This document shows, in pieces, positions 49,123 through 59,478 of a stretch of 64,000 nt of DNA. This stretch comes from Enoplosus armatus (lineage: Eukaryota; Chordata; Actinopteri; Centrarchiformes; Enoplosidae), in NCBI RefSeq assembly GCF_043641665.1, contig NC_092190.1, forward strand, positions 20,759,548-20,823,547, written 5' to 3'. The first letter of the stretch is position 1; each line of letters begins with the position of its first letter. The notes below the pieces were generated by a model. That model did no database searches and had not been told where the DNA came from. It saw nothing but the letters and a program-made list of their open reading frames with translations. A program made the position numbers and the translations under genes.

Positions 49123-49137
49123 TGCCGACAACGTCAC

Positions 49138-49141
49138 TTTT
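49138..49141 (+). terminator. RNA polymerase III terminator (TTTT)
   Basis: Four T residues start five bases after the tRNA end, the expected pol III stop. Confidence 0.8.
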
Positions 49142-52100
49142 CACGGGACACGGGACATGCTGCGGGACACATTGCGTTACAGACACCGTCCACCCGCAGA
49201 TGAGATAAATGAAGAAAATGCTGAATAACAGTGGAGGACTTCCTGATCCCTGACACAGGAGTTGTAACTATATAAACAATAAATGCAGCAGGGACTTCCT
49301 GGTTTTAGCAGTTTTTTCTGATGTGTAATTTGTCGTCCAGTTTGTAAAATACCCGAACGTGACTCCGTCATGCAATGTGATTGCATCAGTAATAACAAGC
49401 CAAAGATTTAACATAAAACTCATCATGTTATTCTGCATTATGATTTGTTTACCTTTAACTTGTAATACAGTCATTTTTACACTGTGATATTATATATTTA
49501 TTTATTCAACTCAACTTTTTTTATAACACTGCCTGGTTACCCATTAATAAAGTCACTTAAGAGCCATTGATTCACTGAAGGAGTTGAAGTATTATCTATA
49601 ACCTTAAGCAAAAACAAAGCACATAATACCACGTATTCCTCAACACTCCATGCTTTTTAAGACATCAAAGTCACATTGCTATTGGAAACACCACACGACT
49701 GTTCAAATCATAGTTGATGCATGAAGTTCTCAGGTGGATCTGTGCTCAGGGTCACCCATGGTTCATTCTGGCGGACTTAAAAAGGTTCCCAGCCCATGTA
49801 GGCATGCAGAACAGGCATGTGTTTGTTTGTCTGAGGGGCAGATCCCCCGTCTTATTAACTTCAAAAAATGTCAACCCAACTTTGTGCAATCACACTGTCA
49901 GTGTTAATACAGAAACACCAGCGTTTATATGCAGTAACCCCATGTGTGATCTGAAATATATCTCCTTCCTATTCTCACCCACAGCCTTGTACTTGACCTT
50001 CTTTAACCTATTAGGAAGAGTCTGTGAGGCTGTTAGAAGTGAAATAATGTCTAGTCCCACAGTCCATTCTTTATCCCTCCCCCAAATTAAAAAATAAAAA
50101 GCTGGAGTCCCGTAATACGGAGCACTGATTTGTGCCCACCATTTAAACCCATTATTCAGTGGTATGTGAACATAATAGGTAAGATTTATTAATACACGTA
50201 TTACATGCTCTGCGACATTGTAGAACAAAGTGAAAGAAGCTGAACTCAACATACATGACAGTAATCTGAGCGCATAAATTATTCAATCGAGAGCACAGAT
50301 TCAGGTTCTCTGCAGCTCAACCCCTGGGCACACACACCCCCATTTGTATACACGTGTGTGTGTGTGTGTGCAGAGTACCCGACCCAGTCAGTGTAATCCT
50401 GTCAGTTTCCTGTCTTCTCCTGCTGGTTTCGGCTCAAATCCAGTGGGCCCGAGGCCAGGGAGGAGTAGGAAGGAAATTTCTGTGAATGTCTGAGTATCTG
50501 CTCTCATCTGAGGTCGAGGAATGCGGTGAATGCTATCATCATCATCATCATGCCACAGTGGATTTCACTTTTACATACTTCAAAAAACAACTTACATATA
50601 CAGTCAGCTAGACCGTGGTGAAATCCCAACTTGTTTCCAGAAATAAAAGACTTTAGTCACATGTGGACATAATGTGATGTGATTTTTTTATATCTGCCAT
50701 CTGTGGATGCTCCATTTGCCGCTATTACTTGGATTTGCATGATCATGTTAAACAGAGTCAAGTGCAGGTTGACTGGGCACCAAGTTTGTTACAGGAACAG
50801 CTTGCAAGAGATTGTTGGTCCTTTTAGATTAAATCTGGACATAAAACCGCTGCCAACAGTACACTGTGGCCCCTTTAAAGTGGCCCTGCTGTCTCAAGTC
50901 CAGAGGGTCTAACTGCACACCTCACAGCTGGGGACTCCAGGTCTAATGGTAAAGTCCACCCCTGGTTCTTTTTTTACTCAGGCGAGGTCCTAGCAGTCCC
51001 ACCAACCCTGTACTTGGTGCCAAAGGTAAACTCAGAGGTGCATTTTTACCCTGTTATGATTTAATGTACAAGTGAAATACAGAGGAGTAAAAGCATGGCC
51101 ACACACTGATGAGCCCTCAAATCAATCTCAGATGGCCTCGGGTTTATTCGTGGTAGACAAAGAAAACGACAAATACTGTTTTCAACACACAACAGAAATA
51201 ACTTCCAACACGCACATTCTCGGCCCGACACCTACTGAGCCTAACAGATAGGCACTTAGCTTTGGAATCTGACACTTATCTTAGAAATGCTTAGAAACTC
51301 CTCATCTAGCTCCTTACCATTTTAGACAACCTGTTTGAGTGTGCAGGCTTGATTTCCAAGGCATTCTTACGTAGATAACGTGCACGCCACTGAATAATAA
51401 AACTTCCTCTAGAATTACCGACGGTGTGGGGAGAAGCATCTGTGCAGAATGTGTCTTCAAACCATTTTGCTGGGAGACACGTGCTTGTCTCTCAGCTGTC
51501 CACACTTTCGGGAAGCATGGGACTGTATGACTGGCCAGGAGAGCCTTCACATTGATTTTACAATCAACAACCTGTGCCTCAACTCCTTTGGCAGGGAAGG
51601 ATTGGCCCATTGGTTTGAAAATTGATGGTGTTGGACACATGAAAACATACACACGCACCAACAAACAAACACACGCACACATACGCAAGGCATTTTCCTC
51701 ACATTCTGGGGTGTGTGTGTGTGTGTGTGTGTAAAGCTCAACATCTCAAAAATTGGTCCATTAGCTTCAGAATTGATAGCATCACAAAAAATCATACACT
51801 ACAAAAACACACACACACAAACTCCTCTTGTGACGTACAAGGCCACCTTTAAGTGAGCGTGTGTTAGACACACGCTGGTCTGTGAAAAAGGGTCATTTAA
51901 AGATCCATCGCCATCTGTTTTGTTCCCAGCATGCCATTTTCCCCTCAGTGGAAGCCTTTGATTTAGCGACAAAAGGGTACCATTGCTGCCTCCTTTCCCA
52001 CTGTGCGAGCAGACATCCAGTCTGAGCTGGTTATACAAATCAAACACTGCCGGGCATCCATCATATCATCATAGGTATGACCACCTGTGTGGGACTGTTG

Positions 52101-52479
52101 ATGGTAATCATAAGCATTAGGGGTCCCATTTAAGCACTGATCAGGGGACCTGTTTGTTGTGTCGCAGATAACACATAACCAGGAGAGAACAAAAATGACT
52201 CTGAAGTATGAGGAAGCAGGTGGATTTGTTAAAAAGAAAGAAAAAAATGGTTCTGGCGTGCACAGATAATCATACTCTAGATATAACGTCAAATTAATAC
52301 AGAAGAAAAACAACAAAGCTGCCCATGTCTCAGGTCTTCCCCCAAGATACAAATGATTTGAAAGTTCCTCCTCTGGCTGCGAACCCTAGTGCCACTCCAC
52401 TGTAAAAGATACAGGACAAGATTGCCTTCAATTGCATAAAGTTGCATGTTTTAAATGTTCAGTGGTCAGTGGGTCTTCC

Positions 52480-52880
52480 AGCATGGGTCTCCTGGCTGCT
52501 CTTACATCCAGCCTTGAAACTAGAGGGGACAGAGCTTTCTCTATCAAGGCTCCCAGAGAAACTCAGGCTTGCTACTTCAGCGTTAACCTTCAAGTTCCTT
52601 CTTATATATAACTTTATTTAACCAGGAAAGGGCCTCACTGAGAATAAAAATGCCCAGGTGTCCAGGCCAAAATAGCAGCACCACAAGTTCCAAAGCATAT
52701 AAGGCTTATAACTTATAACATATTTTTAGAGAAAAGCCTTTTCATGTTTACATCCTCCTGCCTGCTCTTAGCTGCTGTTTCTTATTATTTCTTTATTTCA
52801 TTATTATATCTTTTATCTACATTTGATTGTATTGTCTTCATTTTTGCTCCGTAATGCACTTTGTAACAGTTACTTAAAAA
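52480..52880 (+). repeat. Decayed LINE fragment with a nested insertion
   Basis: Bases 52513-52557 translate to LETRGDRAFSIKAPR, the conserved C-terminal block of a non-LTR retrotransposon ORF2 (usual form GDRAFSxxAPxLWNxLP). The frame is lost right after it. At about 52605-52692 a second repeat interrupts (ACTTTATTTAACCAGGAAAG ... GGCCAAAATAGCAGC), a common fish repeat. The 3' part resumes at CTGTTTCTTATTATTTC to GTAATGCACTTTGTAAC. Dead element. Confidence 0.65.
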
Positions 52881-54689
52881 AGTTCTGTATTTTGTTTTGT
52901 ATTTTACCCCATGCAGGAACTTCAATGTGACCACATATACTGTGCATTTAACTACCTGTAAATACACATATGGTATCAAAGCAACTGTAAATAAAAATGC
53001 AGACAGTGCACCTCCAAGTATTTCCTCCCCGTCATTATAGCGTAATGTCTCCATCTGTGTGAGAAACCATCGTTAAAGTCCCCATGAAGTCTGCCTCCAG
53101 GTGTTTATGTTGCATTCTTGTATCCTCGTCGAGCGGGCAAACATATGGCCTGGAACAACACAGAGGACAACGGGGACCATGTCACCGTCTTCCTAAGCCA
53201 ATTATGCAGTCAGCATAGACAAGGACTGTAGAACATGTAAAGGTGAAACAAAGAGAGAGATTTAGTGTGTGAAAAGTTGTTCCTGCCCACAGTAAAATGT
53301 CTTCTCCACCTTTTTGTGTGTAAAAATGCATTGTGGGTTGGTGCTTCAGGTAAAACAAAACTAGTTAGAGTGCCTTTAGGAAAAGAAAACAGAACATCAA
53401 TTATTTACTTTTATGCAAAAGGATTCAAAACAATCCTCCACTGAATGAGACTGCGTTTCATATTCACAGAAACTTGTTGATCAACCATTCTTGGAAAAAC
53501 AGTCACCACCCAGGTGGTTTGCCAACAGCCGACGGTTACAGCAATACCACACCCCCTGAAGGTTTTGAAGCAACTCCAGGAAGGTCTCCCAGGATACAAA
53601 GCTCACTCGCTCGATGATGCGACTTGCAGCAGCATGTTAGTTGAAACGACAGAATATGCTGATTGCCGTTTCTGCTGCAGTAGCTTCACCCATTACTCCT
53701 TTCTGGAGGATTTTCACAGTTGAAGATTTGATTATGGAAATGTTCTTCAGCAAAATAAGAACATTTCAAAATGGAGTTTGGACTGTAACTGTCAATGACA
53801 GGAGAAAATAAGACAATGAAGGGAGTCAATCATAATCACCTTTAGCAGAATATAAAGGCATGAGTTATGATTGAAAAGGCAGTAAAAAATCTTATTGGCT
53901 GTTGCTTGTTTTACCCACTGAACTGTCAGAATTAGGTCATGCACTAGCGTTTCTTGGCCTCCAGAGGGCAAATACATCCATCTCTTCCAGCTGACTTGTA
54001 AAGACGTCCATCCACCAGCTCTTTTTTAACTCATTCTAACAGCTTGTGTGCCATGACGTCATTGTTTTTTGTAGGAAGGTTAGCAGCAAAAGAAAGACCC
54101 CTTCAATAAATAGCAAGTGTGACAAAATAGGCAAGGGAAGGACAACATTCCTTGACACAACACTGGGAATGTGTGAAACATGTATCAGACCATCGGGAAC
54201 ACTGGAGGAATTCAGGAAAGCAGATGATAAGTTACAGAGCGAGGAGGAAAAAGGGGAAAGGGAGGGATGGATAAAAGAGGAAAGGAAATAAGGGGACAGT
54301 TTGGAGAATGACAGGATGGGAGTGTCATGCCCCCCTGCTCTATCCCAGGGGTGAAAGTGGGAAAAGTCAGAGTTCAAGAGTTAGGAACGGGAGGTCACAC
54401 TTTCATGTTGACAGAAGTGTGTGTCTCCCAGGAGAAGCAGTGACGGAGAGAGGGGTTGGAAACACTGGGGTTTTCAGTTAGAGGAGGAAGGAAATTTGTT
54501 TGGGCGAGTGTCTGTCTAGCACTTCCACTCTACTCTGACAGCTTTGAAGCTTGTTGAGCGAGTAAGCACAAGACGAGGTGTTAGTCTTGGATGTTGACAT
54601 GGGAGAATCTGTCAAGTGCACGTCTGACTACATGTGTAGCTGGTGAAAAGACTGAGCTGTAACAGAGAAATGGCAAACTGGGGCACAGT

Positions 54690-55082
54690 TTTACAGTTTT
54701 TTTGCATTTTAGGGAAATATGCTTATTTCTTGCCAACCGTTAGATAAAAAGATCAATATCACTCTTGTATCTGTCTGTCAAATAAGAAGCTACCCGTTTA
54801 GCTTAGCTTAGCACAAAGACTGGAAACAGGGGGTAACATCTAGCCCGGCTCTGTCTGAAGCAGAGTCCACCTACCAGCACCTCTTTAGCCCCCTAACACA
54901 TAACCCCTAACATATCTTGTTTATTTAATCTGTAAAACCAAAGTGTAAAAAAAATCAAAGGCACCTTTGATACCTTTGGACAGAGCCAGGCTTGCGAGTG
55001 AAAGTGACATCAATCTTCCCATTTAACTCCCAGCAAAAAAGCAAATAAATGTATTTCCCAAAATGTAGAACTATTCCTTTAA
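54690..55082 (+). repeat. Long-inverted-repeat element family B, full-length copy
   Basis: Shares GGGAAATATGCTTAT, GATCAATATCACTCTTGTAT and TTTAGCTTAGCTTAGCACAA with the 33.6-kb copy. The right end AAATGTATTTCCCAAAATGT is inverted relative to the left. It ends GAACTATTCCTTTAAG. Confidence 0.8.
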
Positions 55083-55509
55083 GTCAGCAGAGATGTTTGT
55101 ATTGTCACTGCCAATCTGAGGGCAGCAGAACTGGTTGAAATAACTCCAGCAAACACTGAAACAACAACACAAGTTAAGGTGTGCCTTTTCTGCGTGTGCG
55201 TAAAAGTAGTTGCAGAAGGCCTAATCTCAGTTTAAGGGTGTGAATACTTTGTATTGATCTTAGATGAGATGGAGGCTGACAAGCCTTTACCATCCCAGGT
55301 GGAATCCAATAAAGCTCAGGTGTGGGCTTGAATGCTTTGCACTGCAGTGATAAAATAGATTCTTGCCATAGTTTTATTTTAATCACACAGATACACACAC
55401 CCAGGCACTCTTGTTGCAACACACTGATACATTCACTGTTTCACTTTAAAACATGCTAGATTGAAAGAGTGTGAATGAAATATTTACAGTGATGGTGACA
55501 AAGAGAAAG

Positions 55510-55511
<2 letters not shown>

Positions 55512-55548
<37 letters not shown>
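55512..55548 (+). repeat. (GA)n microsatellite
   Basis: About 18 GA units. Confidence 0.95.
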
Positions 55549-55838
55549 AGGGCATCATGTCAGGACACAGATGAGCTCATTGTTGAAACAGGGATTTCCA
55601 CATTTCCATGTCAGTGTGCCCCATGCCACGACAAAGAGCTGAAAAACAAGAGGGGGGAGAAGAGGGGCACTCATAGGGCACATCCAGTCACACACTAACA
55701 TGTAAGCACAGTGAGACACAGACCAGGCATAAAGAAAATGTGGACTATAATTTAACTCAGCTAAGTTCCTGAAACACACAAGAGACACTGGCCCACAGAT
55801 TTGGATTGTAGTTTTATCTTCACTATTGTTTTTGTCGT

Positions 55839-55839
<1 letters not shown>

Positions 55840-55869
<30 letters not shown>
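55840..55869 (+). repeat. (CA)n microsatellite
   Basis: About 15 CA units, 500 bases before cavin2 exon 1. A weaker CA stretch follows at about 56036-56072. Confidence 0.94.
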
Positions 55870-55870
<1 letters not shown>

Positions 55871-56115
55871 CCCTCGATTACAATGCAGTCCAGTACAATT
55901 CGGTAGGCCTACAATACAACAAAACACACCAGCGAGTGCAGTAAACAAAAGTAGCCTTCACACAATGTTGGGCAAATGCAGCCAGGCATGCACAGAGTGG
56001 AATGGTTGGCAGTCACATGAAAACAAGGAAGGACACACACTCACTCACTCACACACACACACACAAACACACTCTACCTCTATTCTGTCGATAGGGATAG
56101 GGTTAGGCCTGCACG

Positions 56116-56129
56116 GTTTCCATAGCAAC
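56116..56129 (+). promoter_or_regulatory. Putative RFX X-box upstream of cavin2
   Basis: GTTTCCATAGCAAC fits the RFX X-box consensus GTHNYY-AT-RRNAAC at every position. It lies 252 bases before the cavin2 start codon and beside GC-rich Sp/KLF-type sequence. Binding is inferred from sequence only. Confidence 0.55.
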
Positions 56130-56141
56130 CACGCCCCTCCC
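56129..56141 (+). promoter_or_regulatory. Putative Sp/KLF site in the cavin2 promoter
   Basis: CCACGCCCCTCCC matches CACCC/GC-box motifs bound by Sp1 and KLF factors, next to the X-box and upstream of the CpG-rich exon. No TATA box was seen in the 300 bases before the start codon. Confidence 0.45.
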
Positions 56142-56375
56142 TTTGGCTTGCAGGGGAGGTGTTTTGAGAGTTCACAGCGTGTTTGTGCGCGCGTGTGTGG
56201 ACAGAGACAGGCAGACAGGGGCGTGGATGCCGAATCAACTCCAAGAAGTAAAACACCCAGCCTTCAGTCCTCAGCTGGAGCGAGTGGCAGCAGCACCACA
56301 GAGTCAGTGAAACTCCTGCTGACTGTTAGTGTTGAGGTGAATCACCCCATTGAAGCGGGACATTCGACCACCTGT

Positions 56376-56932
56376 GAACCATGGAAGACGACTCGTCCCA
56401 CGCCGAGCCCGGCAGCGTCTCCGGGAGCACGCACACCATCCCGCAGCTGCAGCAGCCCGAGAACACGGAGATGCTCATCCCGAGCTTCAGCCCGTCGTCC
56501 GCCCCGTCCTCCCCGACCCCGACCAGCACCCTCTCCAGACTGGGCTTTAAAAGTCCCACCAGCCCGACCGCGGCCGCGCCGGGCAGCCCCGTCGACCGCG
56601 GCCAGGTGAGCGCCATCACCGTGGTGGCGCTGCTGGACAAGCTGGTCAACATGCTGGAGGCGGTGCAGGACAACCAGCAGCGGATGGAGCAGCGGCAGGC
56701 CGACCTGGAGGGCGCCGTGCGGGTCGTGCAGGGGGACGTGACCCGCCTGTCCAAGACCCACATCAGCACCTCCAACAGCGTCAGCAAGCTGCTCGAGCGC
56801 TCGCGCAAAGTCAGCGGGCACCTGAAGGACGTGAGGGAGCGCATGGACAAGCAGGCGGTCCAGGTGAAGAAGCTGGAGGCGAACCACAGCCACCTCCTGA
56901 AGAGGAACCACTTCAAAGTGCTCATCTTCCAG
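56376..56932. promoter_or_regulatory. CpG island over cavin2 exon 1
   Basis: The exon is densely CpG-rich (for example CGACTCGTCCCACGCCGAGC near the start), whereas sequence on either side is AT-rich with few CpGs. It is the only long CpG-dense stretch in the window. Large open frames on the minus strand over it follow from the composition. Confidence 0.7.
56381..56932 (+). CDS. cavin2: cavin2 exon 1 (caveolae-associated protein 2, N-terminal 184 residues)
   Basis: The start is fixed by an in-frame TGA just upstream (56375-56377) and a good Kozak context (ACCATGG). The frame runs 184 codons to the donor GTGAGG, ending in phase 0. Residues 1-74 are disordered and rich in Ser, Pro and Thr (SFSPSSAPSSPTPTST). 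Residues 75-184 are the helical region HR1: a leucine-rich coiled coil starting VSAITVVALLDKLVNMLEAV, then QRMEQRQADLEG and STSNSVSKLLERSRKVS, ending in the basic, lipid-binding stretch QVKKLEANHSHLLKRNHFKV-LIFQ. LLDKLVNML, MEQRQ and NHFKVLIFQ match SDPR/cavin-2 better than cavin-1. The exon is very GC- and CpG-rich, unlike its surroundings. cavin2a and cavin2b cannot be separated here. Confidence 0.97.
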
Positions 56933-57059
56933 GTGAGGGAGCAAAACAACAAGTAACAAATACATGGTGCATTACAGATTTGAGTTCTGTGTACTAGTCA
57001 CAAAGATCACGACACAGGTAGACTGTAAGGGTTTATGAGGCTCTGGAGGGAAAGAACCC

Positions 57060-57290
57060 TGGTGATGTCATTGTGATGTCATCAGGGTTATCCCAGCTTA
57101 GGCTGGAGACATAATATTTGTGGCTAATAGAAGCCTGTGTTACAAACTGGAGGTGTGTTTGGAACTTGATAGCCTCTAATGAAACGCTCTCAAGCTGCAT
57201 TGTAGGAAATGTAGGAGTGTTTTTGAAGCTTGACTCATACTAGAGTCTAAAAGTCTGGATATTTCAGCTTATCAGCTCCCGCAACTTTAT
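57060..57290 (+). repeat. Element family C, partial copy in cavin2 intron 1
   Basis: GTGTTACAAACTGGAGGTGT, GCATTGTAGGAAATGTAGGA and GAGTCTAAAAGTCTGGATAT resemble the left half of the 29.1-kb element. Terminal repeats are not clear. Confidence 0.55.
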
Positions 57291-57746
57291 AAAGTGCAAT
57301 ACTAAATGGCCAAACTACCGCTTTTTAAAGTTTAGACTTTTTATTTCATAGGATATATGTGTGTATTGTCATGAACTCCTAATGAGGACTCACTCTAGTG
57401 TGTGAGTGTGTGTGTGTGAGTCATATTTGCATTCGTATTTGACTGACTGAATGTGTGCACATTTCGTGTATGCCTGGTTGGCACTGAAACGTGATATGCC
57501 GTTGCACTAGCAGCACTTTATTACATTTTCAACACTTCAAAACTTGTTGAGCAGGACTCAGACAACCTGTAGAGCTCAACTGACGAATCATGTGGCGAGC
57601 TCTTTGCAGTTTTCCGATCTGGGAAATGTATTTCAAACACACCCACTAGTAAGAGTGTACATTGTACAAACATGCTTAATATGTTCTTGTCTCTGAATAT
57701 AAATTGAGATCTGAACAATCTTCATACACATGCATGTAAGGCACGT

Positions 57747-57749
<3 letters not shown>

Positions 57750-57790
<41 letters not shown>
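57750..57790 (+). repeat. (TG)n microsatellite
   Basis: About 20 TG units in cavin2 intron 1. Confidence 0.95.
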
Positions 57791-57793
<3 letters not shown>

Positions 57794-58473
57794 AGAAGGG
57801 TGTGTCTGGGAATGGAGCTATGGAGGATAATAGAGGAGGGCTCAGACACTGACTTTGACTGGATCTGTTTACACCCCACAGTAATAATTCAGACAGACAG
57901 ATGGCTTTTGGATGGATTTACCACTTCAACTGCCGTATCTCACCTGTGAGGGTAAAACTCTATACTGGCACTGAAAAAGTGATAAACTTCCCAAATTGCC
58001 CAGGAAATGGAAAGTGTGGGAAATGTCCTCACATAACCCGTCGCTCACTGATCTCAAGACTTCTGACTCTTCTGTTTGCACGGCACGTAAAAGATAGACC
58101 TTCACTTCAACCTGGATTCTTGATATGCAGATAAAGTCTATTTATCATGCGGTTGCTGTGCAAGATGAAAGCAGCTCCATGTTGTATTTGACAGATGCAT
58201 TTCTACTCAACCAAAAAAAACATGATCCAGGCACAATCTCGGTGTGCTTTGTGTGAGGAAGTGCGCGGTTGTTCATACTTGTATTTGTGTGTGTGTGTGG
58301 GTGCGTCTGAGCGTGTGTGCGTACATGTGTGTGCCCAGGCAGCGAAAGGGGGGCCTTTTGTTGACACAGCCAGAGCCGCTGAGAGCTCTTAACTGCCGCT
58401 GTTATCTGGTTTCCCAGGTACTGAGGCTCTGTTGTTCAACTGCAACAGGTGCCAAGACCTTACCCTGCACAAG

Positions 58474-58478
<5 letters not shown>

Positions 58479-58549
<71 letters not shown>
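58479..58549 (+). repeat. Long (GT)n microsatellite
   Basis: About 35 uninterrupted GT units, the longest dinucleotide array in the window. Confidence 0.96.
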
Positions 58550-58550
<1 letters not shown>

Positions 58551-59455
58551 ATGGCACTGCGGATCGATTTGATTGAATCCCCGGTCAATTTTGACGTGCT
58601 GGAAGGGAGTGTCCTGTGGCTTTAGAGATAGTGAGAGTGGACGGTGCCGCTTGCGTTCGATGTATTGTCAAATCCCGCGCGTCCTTTGGGTTTTTCTACC
58701 TTCTATGCATCATGTGAATGTGTTTAACCAGTGTTCTGTAATCTTTGTTTTGTTATAACTTCATCAGCGCATGTAGGACTGTAAAGTGGACTTTGTGTTG
58801 CTCATAAACTCCAGTTAAAAGTTCCTTTTAATCGTGAGTCAAACTAAGAGCTGTGCGTTTGCAGATGGGTGTAGTAGGGCCAGGTATGATCTCAAGGGCG
58901 TGTGTGTACTGCATGTGCGTGCAACTTGCCCATTGGATGTTATGCTGATGTGATGTGTTGGGTCAGGTGTATGCAGTTACAGAGCTGGTAAATGAGAGTT
59001 GGCGTGCCTGAGGGGAGCGGGGAATGAAAGAACTAAGTGCAGCCCTTGTTCCTTCTTCTTCCTGAGTTTGTGTCGACTCTTTTTAATGTGTCCATCACTT
59101 TCTGCCTCACCTCACCTCTTTATTGCCTCCAGTGTTGTGTCTTTTTCTTGATTCTCTCCACCTGGTTTTCTGCTCTACTTTTTTACGTCTGATATCTTTT
59201 GGTTTATGTTTTTAAATGTCCAACCACCTTTCACTTCTGCCCTCTCTCCCTCTGTGTCTTTTGTCTGTTATACCAACTCCAACTTGCATGTGACCACTTT
59301 TTCCGCCATAGATCAAGCCACCTGTCCTGATTCTCTGAAACTACATGGAAGCACATGCTGCGCGCCTCACGCTAACTCTTTGATAACGCACATTCGCTGC
59401 ATGCCCGAGAGCCAAACTCCCTATACCAGCCCTGTAGCTATTGGCCGAGGGGGCC

Positions 59456-59478
59456 CTCCTCCTCCTCCTCCTCCTCCC
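59456..59478 (+). repeat. (CCT)n trinucleotide repeat
   Basis: About seven CCT units. Confidence 0.9.

Larger units (their letters stand above)
49052..49133 (+). tRNA. trnaS-aga: tRNA-Ser (anticodon AGA)
   Basis: This 82-nt class II tRNA folds completely. The acceptor stem is GTTGTCG with CGACAAC and the discriminator is G133. The D arm contains GCCGAGTGGTTAAGGC. The anticodon arm is ATGGA-CTAGAAA-TCCAT with AGA at 49085-49087, reading UCU codons. A long variable arm (TTGGGGTCTCCCCGCG) and the T arm with GGTTCGAATCC follow. It has no intron and no encoded CCA, as in eukaryotes. It is nearly identical to the vertebrate tRNA-Ser-AGA consensus, apart from a compensated change in the acceptor stem. 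No other tRNA is near it. The stems are intact, so it is likely functional rather than a SINE relic. Confidence 0.97.
47886..56100. other. Intergenic region between tmeff2 and cavin2
   Basis: This 8.2-kb region contains one tRNA gene (49052-49133). The remainder is unique sequence with a fossil repeat at 48325-48537, a decayed LINE fragment with a nested insertion (52480-52880), a long-inverted-repeat element (54690-55082), and simple repeats at 50534-50551 (ATC), 51711-51731 (GT), 55512-55548 (GA) and 55840-55869 (CA). No protein gene was recognised. Confidence 0.8.

Noticed and set aside
48971..49228. 85-residue frame across the tRNA gene
   Set aside because: The sequence is an intact tRNA-Ser; the frame is incidental.
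49890..50252. Minus-strand frame of 120 residues with WWAQISAPYY and LPNRLKKVKYKAV
   Set aside because: It faintly resembles the end of an L1-type ORF2, but the match is too weak to call; it needs a protein search against fish LINEs.
55965..56609. 214-residue + strand frame overlapping cavin2 exon 1
   Set aside because: Different frame from the cavin protein, passes through CA repeats and the promoter, low-complexity Pro/Arg/Ser tail, no known domain.
56326..56965. Two open frames of about 207 residues on the minus strand over cavin2 exon 1
   Set aside because: They are antisense shadows caused by the high GC and CpG content of the cavin-2 exon; the + strand frame has clear cavin homology and proper splice and start signals.
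58244..58576. Cys/Val-rich open frame
   Set aside because: Translation of a long (GT)n microsatellite, which alternates Cys and Val codons.
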